A DNA stretch of 64,000 bases. It comes from Deinococcus peraridilitoris DSM 19664. Its GTDB lineage: Bacteria > Deinococcota > Deinococci > Deinococcales > Deinococcaceae. Location of the stretch: contig NC_019793.1 of assembly GCF_000317835.1 (NCBI RefSeq), positions 2,356,001 through 2,420,000 of the forward strand, in the 5' to 3' direction. Positions 16,573 to 24,349 of the stretch are shown in pieces. The translations under genes and the position numbers were made by a program. The notes under the pieces are model-generated. The model had not been told where the DNA came from. It saw only the letters and a list, made by a program, of their open reading frames with translations, and did not search any database. Every line of letters begins with the position of its first letter. Position 1 is the first letter of the stretch.

Positions 16573-17367
16573 TCAGCGGCCGATGTCGCGGCGCAGGAAG
16601 GCAGGGACGGCCAGCAGCACCACCAGCGTGCCCGCGAGCAGCAGCACGAACGCGTTCGTGACGTTGACCTCACCCCGGAAGGGGCTCTCGCCGATGGCGT
16701 ACCAGAAGGGTGAAACGGTTCGCAGGCTCTTCAGGGCCTCCACCTGCGGCGAGAGGCTGTGCACCAGGTAGGCGCCCAGGGTGAACGCGAAGGTCAATCC
16801 CGAGGCCAGCCCCGGCCGTCCGGTCCCCGTTCCGACGGCCAGTGCGAGCGCGCCCAGCGCCCAGGCCAGCAGCGTCACCTGTACGCTCGCGAGCGCCAAG
16901 CGTGCCAGGTCCAGCTCGGCGGCGACCAGCCGTGCGCCGAGCAGTGTCACCACGAACACCGTGAGCCCCAGCACCACGAGGCTCACCGCCAGCGAGAGCG
17001 CACGGCCCAGCAGCAACTCTCCGCGCGTGACCGGCTGGGCCAGGAGCAGTTCGAGCCGTCCCTGCTCCTCGTCTCCCGCGATGGCGCGGGTTCCGGCGCG
17101 AACGGCGTAAATGATCAGGGTGATGGGGAGCAGCAGGCTGAACATCCGCGCCCAGGCGTAGCCACCCGGGGACACGAAATCCTGCATGCCAAACGCTTCA
17201 CGCAACGCTTCGGGCAGGCGCTGCGCGAACTGTGCGATGTCAGGGTTGTCGCGCACGGTGGGGTAGAAGGCCCAGGTCAGGGCGACGTACAGGGCCAGGC
17301 CCAGCGCCCACCACAGGGTGTTGCGCCGGGTGTTGCGGAGATCGTCACGAAGCAGTTCAGACCACAT
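16573..17367 (-). CDS. ABC-2-type transporter permease
   Basis: This protein of about 264 residues has six hydrophobic helices and the ABC-2 permease pattern, including GDEEQGRLELLLAQPVTRGELLLGR after helix 2 (a linker seen in multidrug and Na+ exporters of the NatB/YhfP-like type). The ATG at 17367 is preferred because GAGGAG lies 6 bases upstream; it overlaps the end of the ATPase gene by 11 bases, showing tight coupling. With the ATPase it forms a two-gene exporter, likely for a drug, peptide or lipid-like molecule; the substrate is unknown. Confidence 0.87.
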   Translation of the reverse strand: MWSELLRDDLRNTRRNTLWWALGLALYVALTWAFYPTVRDNPDIAQFAQRLPEALREAFGMQDFVSPGGYAWARMFSLLLPITLIIYAVRAGTRAIAGDEEQGRLELLLAQPVTRGELLLGRALSLAVSLVVLGLTVFVVTLLGARLVAAELDLARLALASVQVTLLAWALGALALAVGTGTGRPGLASGLTFAFTLGAYLVHSLSPQVEALKSLRTVSPFWYAIGESPFRGEVNVTNAFVLLLAGTLVVLLAVPAFLRRDIGR

Positions 17368-18259
17368 GGTGCTCCTCACGGTAATAGGTCAGGAAGGCGT
17401 CTTCGAGGTTGGGCTCACGACCGCGCACGTCGAGCACGTGATAAGCGGCGAGGGTCTTGATGAACCCGTCGGCGTCCCCGACCAGCACGCAGTGCAGGGT
17501 GTCACCGCGCATCTCGGCGTCCTGCAGAGCGGTGAGCTTTTTGAAGACACCGTCTGGCACGGGGTAGGCGAAGCGCACTTCCAGCCGGTGCGGCAGGCGC
17601 GCCTTGACCTGTGCGACGCTCGCCACCGTCACCAGTTCTCCGGCACGGATGATGCCCACCCGGTCGGCCACCCGGTCCACCTCGGCCAGCACGTGCGAGG
17701 ACAGAAAGACCGTGCGGCCCTCGGCGCGCGCTTCGCGCAGCAGCTGCAGCACCTCGTCGTGCACCAGCGGATCGAGGCCGTCGGTGGGTTCGTCGAGGAT
17801 CAGCAGGTCGGGTTGTCCCATCAAGGCCGCGATCAGGCCGACTTTCTGCTTGTTGCCCTTGGAGAGCGTACCGAGGCGCCGCGAGGGGTCGAGGGCCAGA
17901 CGCTCGGTGAGTTCGGTCAGGAAAGGGCGCGTGTACCCGCCGCGCAGACGGCCGATCAGGTCGAAGAGCTGCCAGCCCGTGAGACCAGGGTCGAGACGCA
18001 GTTCGCCCGGCAGGTAACCCACTCGCGCGTGAATCTGGCGGGTTTGACGCGCGATGTCGAGCCCCAGTACCTGCGCGCTGCCTGACGTCGGACGCACGTA
18101 CCCCAGCAGGGTCCGGATGGTGGTGGTTTTCCCGGCGCCGTTTGGCCCCAGGAAGCCAAAGATTTCACCGCGCTGCACCTCGAGGTCAAGGGGCTTGAGG
18201 CCGGCCCCATTTCGGTACAGCTTGGCAAGTGCGCGTGTGTGGATGACACGGTCGGTCAT
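17357..18259 (-). CDS. ABC transporter ATP-binding protein
   Basis: This 300-residue ATPase has all the nucleotide-binding motifs: Walker A GPNGAGKTTT (about residue 39), signature LSKGNKQKVGL (about 132), Walker B LLILDEPTDGLDP (about 153), and H-loop FLSSHVLAE (about 190). The C-terminal 80 residues are the accessory domain common to NatA/DrrA-type export ATPases. A good ribosome site (CAGGAG) precedes the ATG. It powers the permease encoded immediately downstream in an overlapping frame. Confidence 0.95.
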   Translation of the reverse strand: MTDRVIHTRALAKLYRNGAGLKPLDLEVQRGEIFGFLGPNGAGKTTTIRTLLGYVRPTSGSAQVLGLDIARQTRQIHARVGYLPGELRLDPGLTGWQLFDLIGRLRGGYTRPFLTELTERLALDPSRRLGTLSKGNKQKVGLIAALMGQPDLLILDEPTDGLDPLVHDEVLQLLREARAEGRTVFLSSHVLAEVDRVADRVGIIRAGELVTVASVAQVKARLPHRLEVRFAYPVPDGVFKKLTALQDAEMRGDTLHCVLVGDADGFIKTLAAYHVLDVRGREPNLEDAFLTYYREEHHVV

Positions 18260-18466
18260 GGTGTGCTCCTGCAGAGGTAACCGGGGTCATCTGTGGGGTC
18301 CTGTGCGAGAGGGCAGGCTCGCGACAGAATCCTGGCGGCGTCAGGAAAAGCGCGCCATGGCGGTGGGGTCGCCGAAGTGACCGATTGCCGCAGACAGCCT
18401 GCCGGAACTGAGTTGCCCTGCCATTCCTCTGCACGGTTCATGACCGCACCTCCAGGTCACGCGGAA

Positions 18467-18504
18467 ACCGGACCAAACGACCGGACCAAAACGACCGGAC
18501 CAAA
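18467..18504 (+). repeat. Three short direct repeats (ACCGGACCAAA)
   Basis: ACCGGACCAAA occurs at 18467, 18480 and 18494, spaced 13 and 14 bases apart, in the 393-base gene-free interval between the ABC ATPase start and the next gene's end. The spacing is slightly longer than one helical turn, as in iterated protein-binding sites, but it is also downstream of a terminator for the minus-strand gene. Confidence 0.6.
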
Positions 18505-18511
18505 AGAAACA

Positions 18512-18537
18512 GTGGAGCCAGCTTGAGCTGACTCCAC
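18512..18537 (-). terminator. Terminator of the quinone oxidoreductase gene
   Basis: The stem GTGGAGCCAGC / GCTGACTCCAC pairs 10 of 11 positions with a TTGA loop. On the minus strand it is followed by TGTTTCTTTTGG, a T-rich tail. It lies about 115 bases after the stop of the 18653-19663 gene. Confidence 0.65.
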
Positions 18538-18652
18538 CAGTTCGGCCTATGGGGACCGGTCCCACGTTGATTCGACTCTACGCTCAAGTTCATCTTCTGA
18601 CAATAGGCCAGCAGTACCTGACAACGACGCTGAAATGCGGCCTGCTGACCCC

Positions 18653-19663
18653 TCAGGGTTCGATGATGACCTTGCCGGTGCTGGCCCGACTCATGATGAA
18701 CTCGAAAGCTTCGCCGGTCTGCTCCAGCGTGAACACCTGTCCGACCTGTGGCCGGGCCTGACCGTTTTCCAGCACACTGCTCAGAAAGGCGTTCGCTTCG
18801 CGCATGGCGTTCGCGTCACCCATCATAGAGGTGAGCCACATACCGATGACACTGAGGTTCTTTTTCATCAGCTCCACGGGGCGCATGCTCGACGCTTCCT
18901 GGCTGGCTGCGCCGATCACGACCACCCGGCCGCGAAAAGCCAGCATGGCCAGGCTGTCCTGAAAGCCCGCACCTCCCACCACTTCCAGCACCAGGTTCGC
19001 GCCGTTGCCGCCCGCTGCTGCCTTGACGGTCGCCACGAGGTCTTTTTGTCCGGAGAGAAAGGCGTGATCCGCGCCAAGGCTGCGCGCTACTTGCAGCTTT
19101 TCCTCGCTGGAAGCCAGGGCGATGACCTGCAGCCCCATGGCTTTGGCCAGCTGGATGCTGGCCGTACCCAGCGCCCCCGCGGCCGCCTGCACGACGACCG
19201 TCTCGCCCTCACGGGCCTGACCCAGCGTCGCCAGCGAAAAGTAGGCCGTGTAAAACGACACCGGAAAAGCCGCCGCTTCCCGCGCGCTGAGGTTGGGCGG
19301 GACTGGCAGCACCGAGGTGACCGGCACGGTGGCGTACTCGGCCAGACCACCGCTACCGCCCAGGGCTGCGACGCGCTGCCCCAACTGCAGACCGCTGACG
19401 CCCTCACCGAGCGCTTCGACCGTGCCAGCATACTCCATACCGGGAACCAGCGGCAGGCGGGTGCGGGTGAGGTACTCACCGCGTACCGTCAGAATGTCGG
19501 CGAAGTTGATGCCGACCGCTTCGACTTTCAACCGCACCTCGCCCGCCCTGGGCAGGGGCAGGGGAAGTTCGCGCACCTGCAACACTTCCGGCCCGCCGAG
19601 CTGCTCGATGAAAAGGGCGCGCATGGTTTTCACGGCAGATTTTGTACCGGGTTCAGTCGTCAT
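18653..19663 (-). CDS. Zinc-independent NADPH:quinone oxidoreductase (QOR-type MDR)
   Basis: This 336-residue medium-chain dehydrogenase/reductase lacks the zinc ligands of alcohol dehydrogenases. It has the GroES-like N-terminal half (VEAVGINFADILTVRGEY; PGMEYAGTVEALGEGV) and the Rossmann half with VQAAAGALGTASIQLAKAMG (about residue 165), the QOR signature. Such enzymes reduce quinones or enones with NADPH and are linked to oxidative-stress detoxification. The frame overlaps the upstream small membrane-protein gene by 11 bases; a second in-frame ATG 13 codons later (MRALFIEQ) is the usual family N-terminus and may be the true start. Confidence 0.9.
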   Translation of the reverse strand: MTTEPGTKSAVKTMRALFIEQLGGPEVLQVRELPLPLPRAGEVRLKVEAVGINFADILTVRGEYLTRTRLPLVPGMEYAGTVEALGEGVSGLQLGQRVAALGGSGGLAEYATVPVTSVLPVPPNLSAREAAAFPVSFYTAYFSLATLGQAREGETVVVQAAAGALGTASIQLAKAMGLQVIALASSEEKLQVARSLGADHAFLSGQKDLVATVKAAAGGNGANLVLEVVGGAGFQDSLAMLAFRGRVVVIGAASQEASSMRPVELMKKNLSVIGMWLTSMMGDANAMREANAFLSSVLENGQARPQVGQVFTLEQTGEAFEFIMSRASTGKVIIEP

Positions 19664-19940
19664 GCCCGAGCTTACCCTGCCCGGAGCCCGCAGGTGAACG
19701 TTTCACGCGACTGTCCAGCCACAGTGACCAGCCCAAGAGCAGCAGGCCCAGTGCGGCCAGCAGCACCGTGTAGGCGTTGTCGAACGCACCGGGCAGCGCC
19801 AGCGCCGCGTCGCGTCCCCGCAGCAGCGCGCCCAGCGAGGCAGCCTGTGCAGGCAGGCTGTAGCCGGCCACCAGCCGCTCCAGGGTATGCAGGGTGGCGG
19901 CCGCGATCAGAAGCACCACGCCCGCCGAACGAAGCGTCAT
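19653..19940 (-). CDS. Small membrane protein (two to three helices)
   Basis: This 95-residue protein starts at an ATG that overlaps the stop of the preceding SDR gene (ATGA), so it is translationally coupled. It has hydrophobic stretches at residues about 4-22 and 55-76, then a basic tail (DSRVKRSPAGSGQ). No family is recognised. Its position between an atypical SDR and a quinone oxidoreductase, overlapping both, suggests a small membrane partner of a redox module. Confidence 0.65.
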   Translation of the reverse strand: MTLRSAGVVLLIAAATLHTLERLVAGYSLPAQAASLGALLRGRDAALALPGAFDNAYTVLLAALGLLLLGWSLWLDSRVKRSPAGSGQGKLGHDD

Positions 19941-20785
19941 GACCTCAGTTGACCAGGCGCTCCTGAGGAGCAGCCCTGCCGTTGTGCACGGTCTGCGCGC
20001 CGGGTCAGCCATTCCTCCCAGGTCAGGTGTCCGCGCTCGGCGCCAGGTGAGGTCAGGTGTCCTGCCACCACGGCGCGGGACGCCGCGAAAGGCAGCGGCA
20101 GCTCGCGGATGGGCTTGCGCTTTCCCCGAGCCTGCTGCCAGGCTCGCGCGAGCTCTCCGAGGGTGCGCACTTCTGGCCCTGCGAAGTTCACTTCACCCGC
20201 TTCGGGACGCCTTGCGTGCAAGGCGAGCCGTGCACCGACCTCGCCCACGTCGACGCCCTGAAACTGCCAGCCAGAGGGCAGCAGCAGCCAGGGCGCGCGA
20301 CTGAGCCCGCCCAGCAGCGCGTCAATCAGGCCGTGAAACTGTGACGCGCGAAAGATGGAGTGCGGTACGGCGCTTTGCTGCACCATGCGCTCGGCGGTGA
20401 CTTTGGCGGCGTAGTAGGGCATGCCAGGAACGCGGTCGGCACCCACGATCGAAACGTACACGAAGTGCGCCGTGCCCGCCCGCTCCACGGCACGCAGCAG
20501 ATGACGCAAGCCGCCCAGATCGCCACGCAGCAGGCTGGCACTGTCGTGCGCGGCATGCACGACGGTATCAACGCCTGCCAGCGCGCTGCTCAGGTCGGCT
20601 CCCCGGGTGAAGTCCGCCTGCGCCCACTCCACACCGCGTTGGGGCTCGGTGGCTTCCGGCCCTGCGGGTTTCGCTCCGGCAGACCGGCGGCTCAGGACAC
20701 GGACGCGGGTTTCCTCGCCCGTCTGCAGTGCACGCACGACCTGCCGACCCAGTGTTCCGGTTCCACCGGTCACGAGAATTCTCAT
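19937..20785 (-). CDS. NmrA-like atypical SDR (NAD(P)-binding sugar epimerase/regulator family)
   Basis: This 282-residue protein has an N-terminal GGTGTLGRQVV nucleotide-binding motif and VHAAHDSASLLRGDLGGLRHLLRAVERAG, typical of the NmrA/ycf39-type atypical short-chain dehydrogenases. The catalytic Tyr region is replaced by PYYAAKVTAERMV. These proteins are often redox sensors or ubiquinone-related enzymes. The ATG at 20785 is preceded by AGGAGG. Its stop overlaps the next gene's start. A divergent AEC permease begins 98 bases away. Confidence 0.85.
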   Translation of the reverse strand: MRILVTGGTGTLGRQVVRALQTGEETRVRVLSRRSAGAKPAGPEATEPQRGVEWAQADFTRGADLSSALAGVDTVVHAAHDSASLLRGDLGGLRHLLRAVERAGTAHFVYVSIVGADRVPGMPYYAAKVTAERMVQQSAVPHSIFRASQFHGLIDALLGGLSRAPWLLLPSGWQFQGVDVGEVGARLALHARRPEAGEVNFAGPEVRTLGELARAWQQARGKRKPIRELPLPFAASRAVVAGHLTSPGAERGHLTWEEWLTRRADRAQRQGCSSGAPGQLRS

Positions 20786-20883
20786 GGATTTCCTCCTGGT
20801 ACCGCTGCTGCCACGGTACAACGGTCTTCTTTCCGTCTTGTCCCACCTGCCGCCGCGCACCGTGAGCGCTAAGCTGACCGTCG

Positions 20884-21804
20884 ATGCCCCTGCTCGGGTC
20901 GATTTTTCTCAATACCGTGGTGCCGGTGTTCGTGCTGGTCCTAATGGGCGTGCTGGCCGGACCACGCCTGGGGCTCGACGCCCGGACCCTCTCGCGCGTC
21001 GCTTACTACCTGCTGATTCCCGCTTACGTGTTCGACGTGCTGGCCCGCGCAGAGCTGCCCCTCGCACAGGTAACCCGCATGGGACTGCACGCGGCGGTGG
21101 TGCACCTGTTGTGCGCGATTCTCGGGTACGGACTGGCAAGGCTGCTGCGCCGTCCGCCCAACGTCGCTGCAGCCTACGCGCTGGTCGCGGTGTTCGGCAA
21201 CGTCGGCAATTTTGGGCTGCCGATCGTGCAGTTCGATCTGGGGCCGGGGGCGCAGGGAGCGGGCACGGTGTACTTCCTGGCCATCCTCACGGTGTCGTTC
21301 GTGGTGGGCGTCGCGGTAGCGTCGGCGCCCCGAGGCGTGTCGGGGCCGCTGGCCGTGCGCCGTGCCGTGATGGCGGTCGTCAAGACTCCCGCGTTGCTGG
21401 CGATTCCCCCGGCGGTGCTGGTCAACGCCCTGAACCTGGAGGTGCCGCTGGCCGCCCAGCGCGCCGTAGGCCTGCTGGGCAGCGCGATGATTCCCATCAT
21501 GCTGCTGGCTTTGGGTGTGCAGTTGGCCAGCAGCGCCTGGCCGCGCCTGACCCTCGACGTGGTGTACGCGAGCGGTGTGCGGCTGCTCGCCGGGCCGCTG
21601 CTGGCGCTGCTGCTGGCCGCTCCGTTTGGCGTGACCGGACTGGAACGCTCGGTCGGCGTGCTGCAGAGCGCGATGCCCGCGGCGGTGCTGGCTTCGATCA
21701 TCGCCATCGAATACGAGCTGCTTCCGCAGTTCGTGACGGCCTGCGTGCTGTTCTCGACGCTGGCGAGTCTCTTGACCCTGACCGCGGTGCTGGCCCTGTA
21801 CTGA
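20884..21804 (+). CDS. AEC-family (auxin efflux carrier-like) permease
   Basis: This 306-residue protein has about ten hydrophobic helices, with the family's N-terminal NTVVPVFVLVLMGVLAG and a repeat half beginning near residue 165. The motif FGNVGNFGLPIVQFDLG (about residue 105) is the conserved NxGxxGxP-type signature of AEC carriers. Bacterial members transport organic acids such as malate or malonate. There is no ribosome site; TAAGCT 8 bases before the ATG could be a leaderless -10. It appears monocistronic. Confidence 0.88.
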   Translation: MPLLGSIFLNTVVPVFVLVLMGVLAGPRLGLDARTLSRVAYYLLIPAYVFDVLARAELPLAQVTRMGLHAAVVHLLCAILGYGLARLLRRPPNVAAAYALVAVFGNVGNFGLPIVQFDLGPGAQGAGTVYFLAILTVSFVVGVAVASAPRGVSGPLAVRRAVMAVVKTPALLAIPPAVLVNALNLEVPLAAQRAVGLLGSAMIPIMLLALGVQLASSAWPRLTLDVVYASGVRLLAGPLLALLLAAPFGVTGLERSVGVLQSAMPAAVLASIIAIEYELLPQFVTACVLFSTLASLLTLTAVLALY

Positions 21805-22000
21805 GGGTCAGGCAGCCTCGTGCGGGTTTACGGCCGGTCGCCGGTTGGACTGTCAGTTCGAGCCGGATCATGTCGCCAAACGCAGGCCGCCGTCCGGTCA
21901 CACCCACGTGGGGGCGCGGATTCGCGTCATGTCGCTTTCCACGTTGCCGCTCAGCGCCCGCGCTTCGCTGCGGACGGTACGCCGTGATCCGGCTCGGGTA

Positions 22001-24225
22001 TCAGACTTTTCTGGGCAGCGTGAAGCCGAACGTGGCCCCGCTGCCGGGCACGCCGGTCGCACTCACGCGTCCGCCGTGGCGCAACACGATTCTCCGGACC
22101 GTCGAGAGGCCCACGCCGGTGCCCTCGAATTCCTCGGCACGGTGCAACCGCTGGAAGACCCCGAACAGCTTGCCCTGATAGCGCGGGTCGAAGCCTACGC
22201 CGTTGTCCCGAACGAACACTGCCCACTCCTCCGGATGTTCCTGCGCCCAGACCTCGATGACCGCCGGGTTTCGATCGCGTGCGTACTTCAGCGCGTTGGA
22301 CAGCAGGTTCAGCAGGACCTGGCGCAACAGGTCCTGGTCTCCCGATACGAGCGGCAAGTTCCCGGTCTGCCAGATCGTCTGCCGCTCCTGGTCGCCCATT
22401 TCCAGCTCCATGCGCACCGACGCCACGAGCGCCCCGAGGTCCACCCATCCCAGGCGCAGGGGTTGGCGCGAGGTGCGTGACAACTCCAGCATCGCGTCGA
22501 TCAGGCTGTTCATGCGTCCTGCCGCCTGGTCCACCACGTCGAGGTAGCGCGAAGCTTTGGCGTCCAGCTTCCCCTCGAGGCTTCCCCGCAGCAGGTTGCT
22601 GAAGCCGGTGATGTGTCGTACGGGCGTGCGCAGGTCATGCGAGACCGAGTACGCAAAGGATTCCAGTTCGTCGTTGGCGACCATCAGTGAAGCGCGTTCC
22701 TGCGCGAGCTCCGCCACCTTCTCGGCCCGGTCGAGTGCCAGCGCCAGGCTCCGCCCGACCGTCTCGATGATCGTGCGCTCCGTTGCCGGCCAGCCTGACC
22801 GTCCGAACTTTGCCAGGCCCACAATGCCCCGCATGCCCCGTGACGTGTTGAGGGGCACCATCGCCGTCGCGGTGACGTGGCTCATGTGCTCTTCGAGCTG
22901 ATCTGACTGTGTGTTGTAGACGTCCTGGAAGTACGTTCTGCCCGTCTCGTAAGCAGTGCGCAGATTGCCGGTGGAGGCGTGCAGCAGTCCTTTCTCGTGG
23001 GCGCGTCTCAGCTGGTCATTGCCATATTCACCGAGCATGCGTTTCACGTACCAGCGTTCGCCGCTCCGCTCCTAGTACACCACCACGTCCACCGGCAGCA
23101 GGCTGCTGAGCAGCGCCTGGGCCTGTCCGATCAGCTCGAAGGGGTCCGTGTCGATGCCGAGGTCACGCGTCCAGACTTCGAACGCTTCGAGCGCACGCGT
23201 GCGCGCTTCGAGTTCGGCGTGACGCAGGCGCAACACCTCTGACAGTCGGGCGGAGTGCAAGGCCGAGGCCACCTGGGCGCTGAACAGGCGCAGGAAGTCA
23301 CGGTAGCTTTCATCAAGGTGTTTGCGGGCGTTGATGCCGGTCACCAGCAGGCCCAGCGGTGTGGCTGTCTCCAGCGTCATCAATGATGACAGCGCCACCT
23401 CACGGACAGGTTCCGGCCAGGGACCTGCGGCGAGCGGGGTGATGGCCAGGGCCCCGGCCAGGGACCGCTCGCTCCAGTGGGCAGGAGCACGCTGCCACGA
23501 CCTCAGCTGGGTCTCGCTGAGTCCTACCGACTTTGCCAGCTGGAATTCACCCTGGACGTCTGGCAGGTACAGCAGTGCGAAAGGCAAGTCCAGCGGGTTC
23601 TGCGCGGCCACGTCCAGCGCGGTCCGGGCCACGTGCTCAAGATCGCCGACGCCGATCAGGCTGGTGGTGAGGGCCGCAAGAGTCTGCATGCGGCGCGTGG
23701 CCAGCACCCGGTCGGTAATCTCGTTGACGGAAGCGAAGATACCCTCGACTTGGCGCCCGACGTAGACCGGCGTGTAGCTGACGTCGAAGTAGCATTCCTC
23801 CATGTAGCCGTGGCGGACCAGGGGCACCATGAGGGCCTCGAAGGACGCGCTTTCGCCCCGTTCGAGTATGGCGTCGAAAATGGGTTTGAGGCCCGGGTAG
23901 CCGTCCCGTCCGAAGATATCGGCGGTGCGGGCCCCAAAGCCCAGGGATGCTTGTCCGCGCCGAGGATGGGCCGGTAGGCGTCGTTGTACAGCGCGATCAG
24001 GTCGTGCGTCCAGCCGAGGTACATGGGTTGCTTCGACACCAGCATCAGGTGCACATAGGTGCGCAGCGCGGCGGACCAGGTCTCGGGAGAGCCGAGAGGC
24101 GTGCGCTCCCAGTCAAAGTTGCGCATCAGCGAGCCCATCTCCGTGCCCTCTCCGAAGAGGAGGTAGGGAGCACTGGGGAACGGAAGGTGCTCCGGATGCT
24201 TAGGGAAGGTCATGGCCTGCGCCAA
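22001..24225 (-). pseudogene. Broken PAS-GAF sensor histidine kinase (one frameshift, one in-frame amber)
   Basis: Three pieces add up to one kinase of about 740 residues. Piece 1 (from 24225) is the PAS-like N-terminus with DWERTPLGSPETWSAALR and LYNDAYRPILGADKHPWALG. It goes out of frame at the C-run 23932-23935, where one missing base would restore ARTADIFG and the second piece. Piece 2 (PAS end, GAF-like) continues to a TAG at 23072-23074. After this the same frame continues unbroken with ERSGERWYVKRM into the GAF end, the phospho-acceptor helix (SVSHDLRTPVRH) and the HATPase (NLLSNALKYA, DNGVGFDP, GTGVGLS). The two independent lesions make it a likely pseudogene, although the HisKA/HATPase part is intact and could be expressed from an internal start (ATG 23038). 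Confidence 0.85.
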
Positions 24226-24274
24226 GAATATCGGGTGCCAGGGGGTCGCGTGAGCTCCCGAACTTTCACAGATG

Positions 24275-24301
24275 AAGCAGGGCGCCGGAGGCGCCCTGCT
24301 T
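24275..24301 (-). terminator. Hairpin downstream of pullulanase
   Basis: A perfect 12-bp stem (AAGCAGGGCGCC / GGCGCCCTGCTT) with a 3-base loop lies 49 bases past the pullulanase stop. No long T-run follows on the minus strand. Confidence 0.65.
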
Positions 24302-24349
24302 CTCTGCTTTCGGGTGATTCCTGGGGGTGACCGTGGCTTGTTCCCCGGT

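Noticed and set aside
23656..23830. Separate small genes in the broken kinase region
   Set aside because: The pieces join into one kinase when a single base is restored and the amber is read through; separate genes are not supported.
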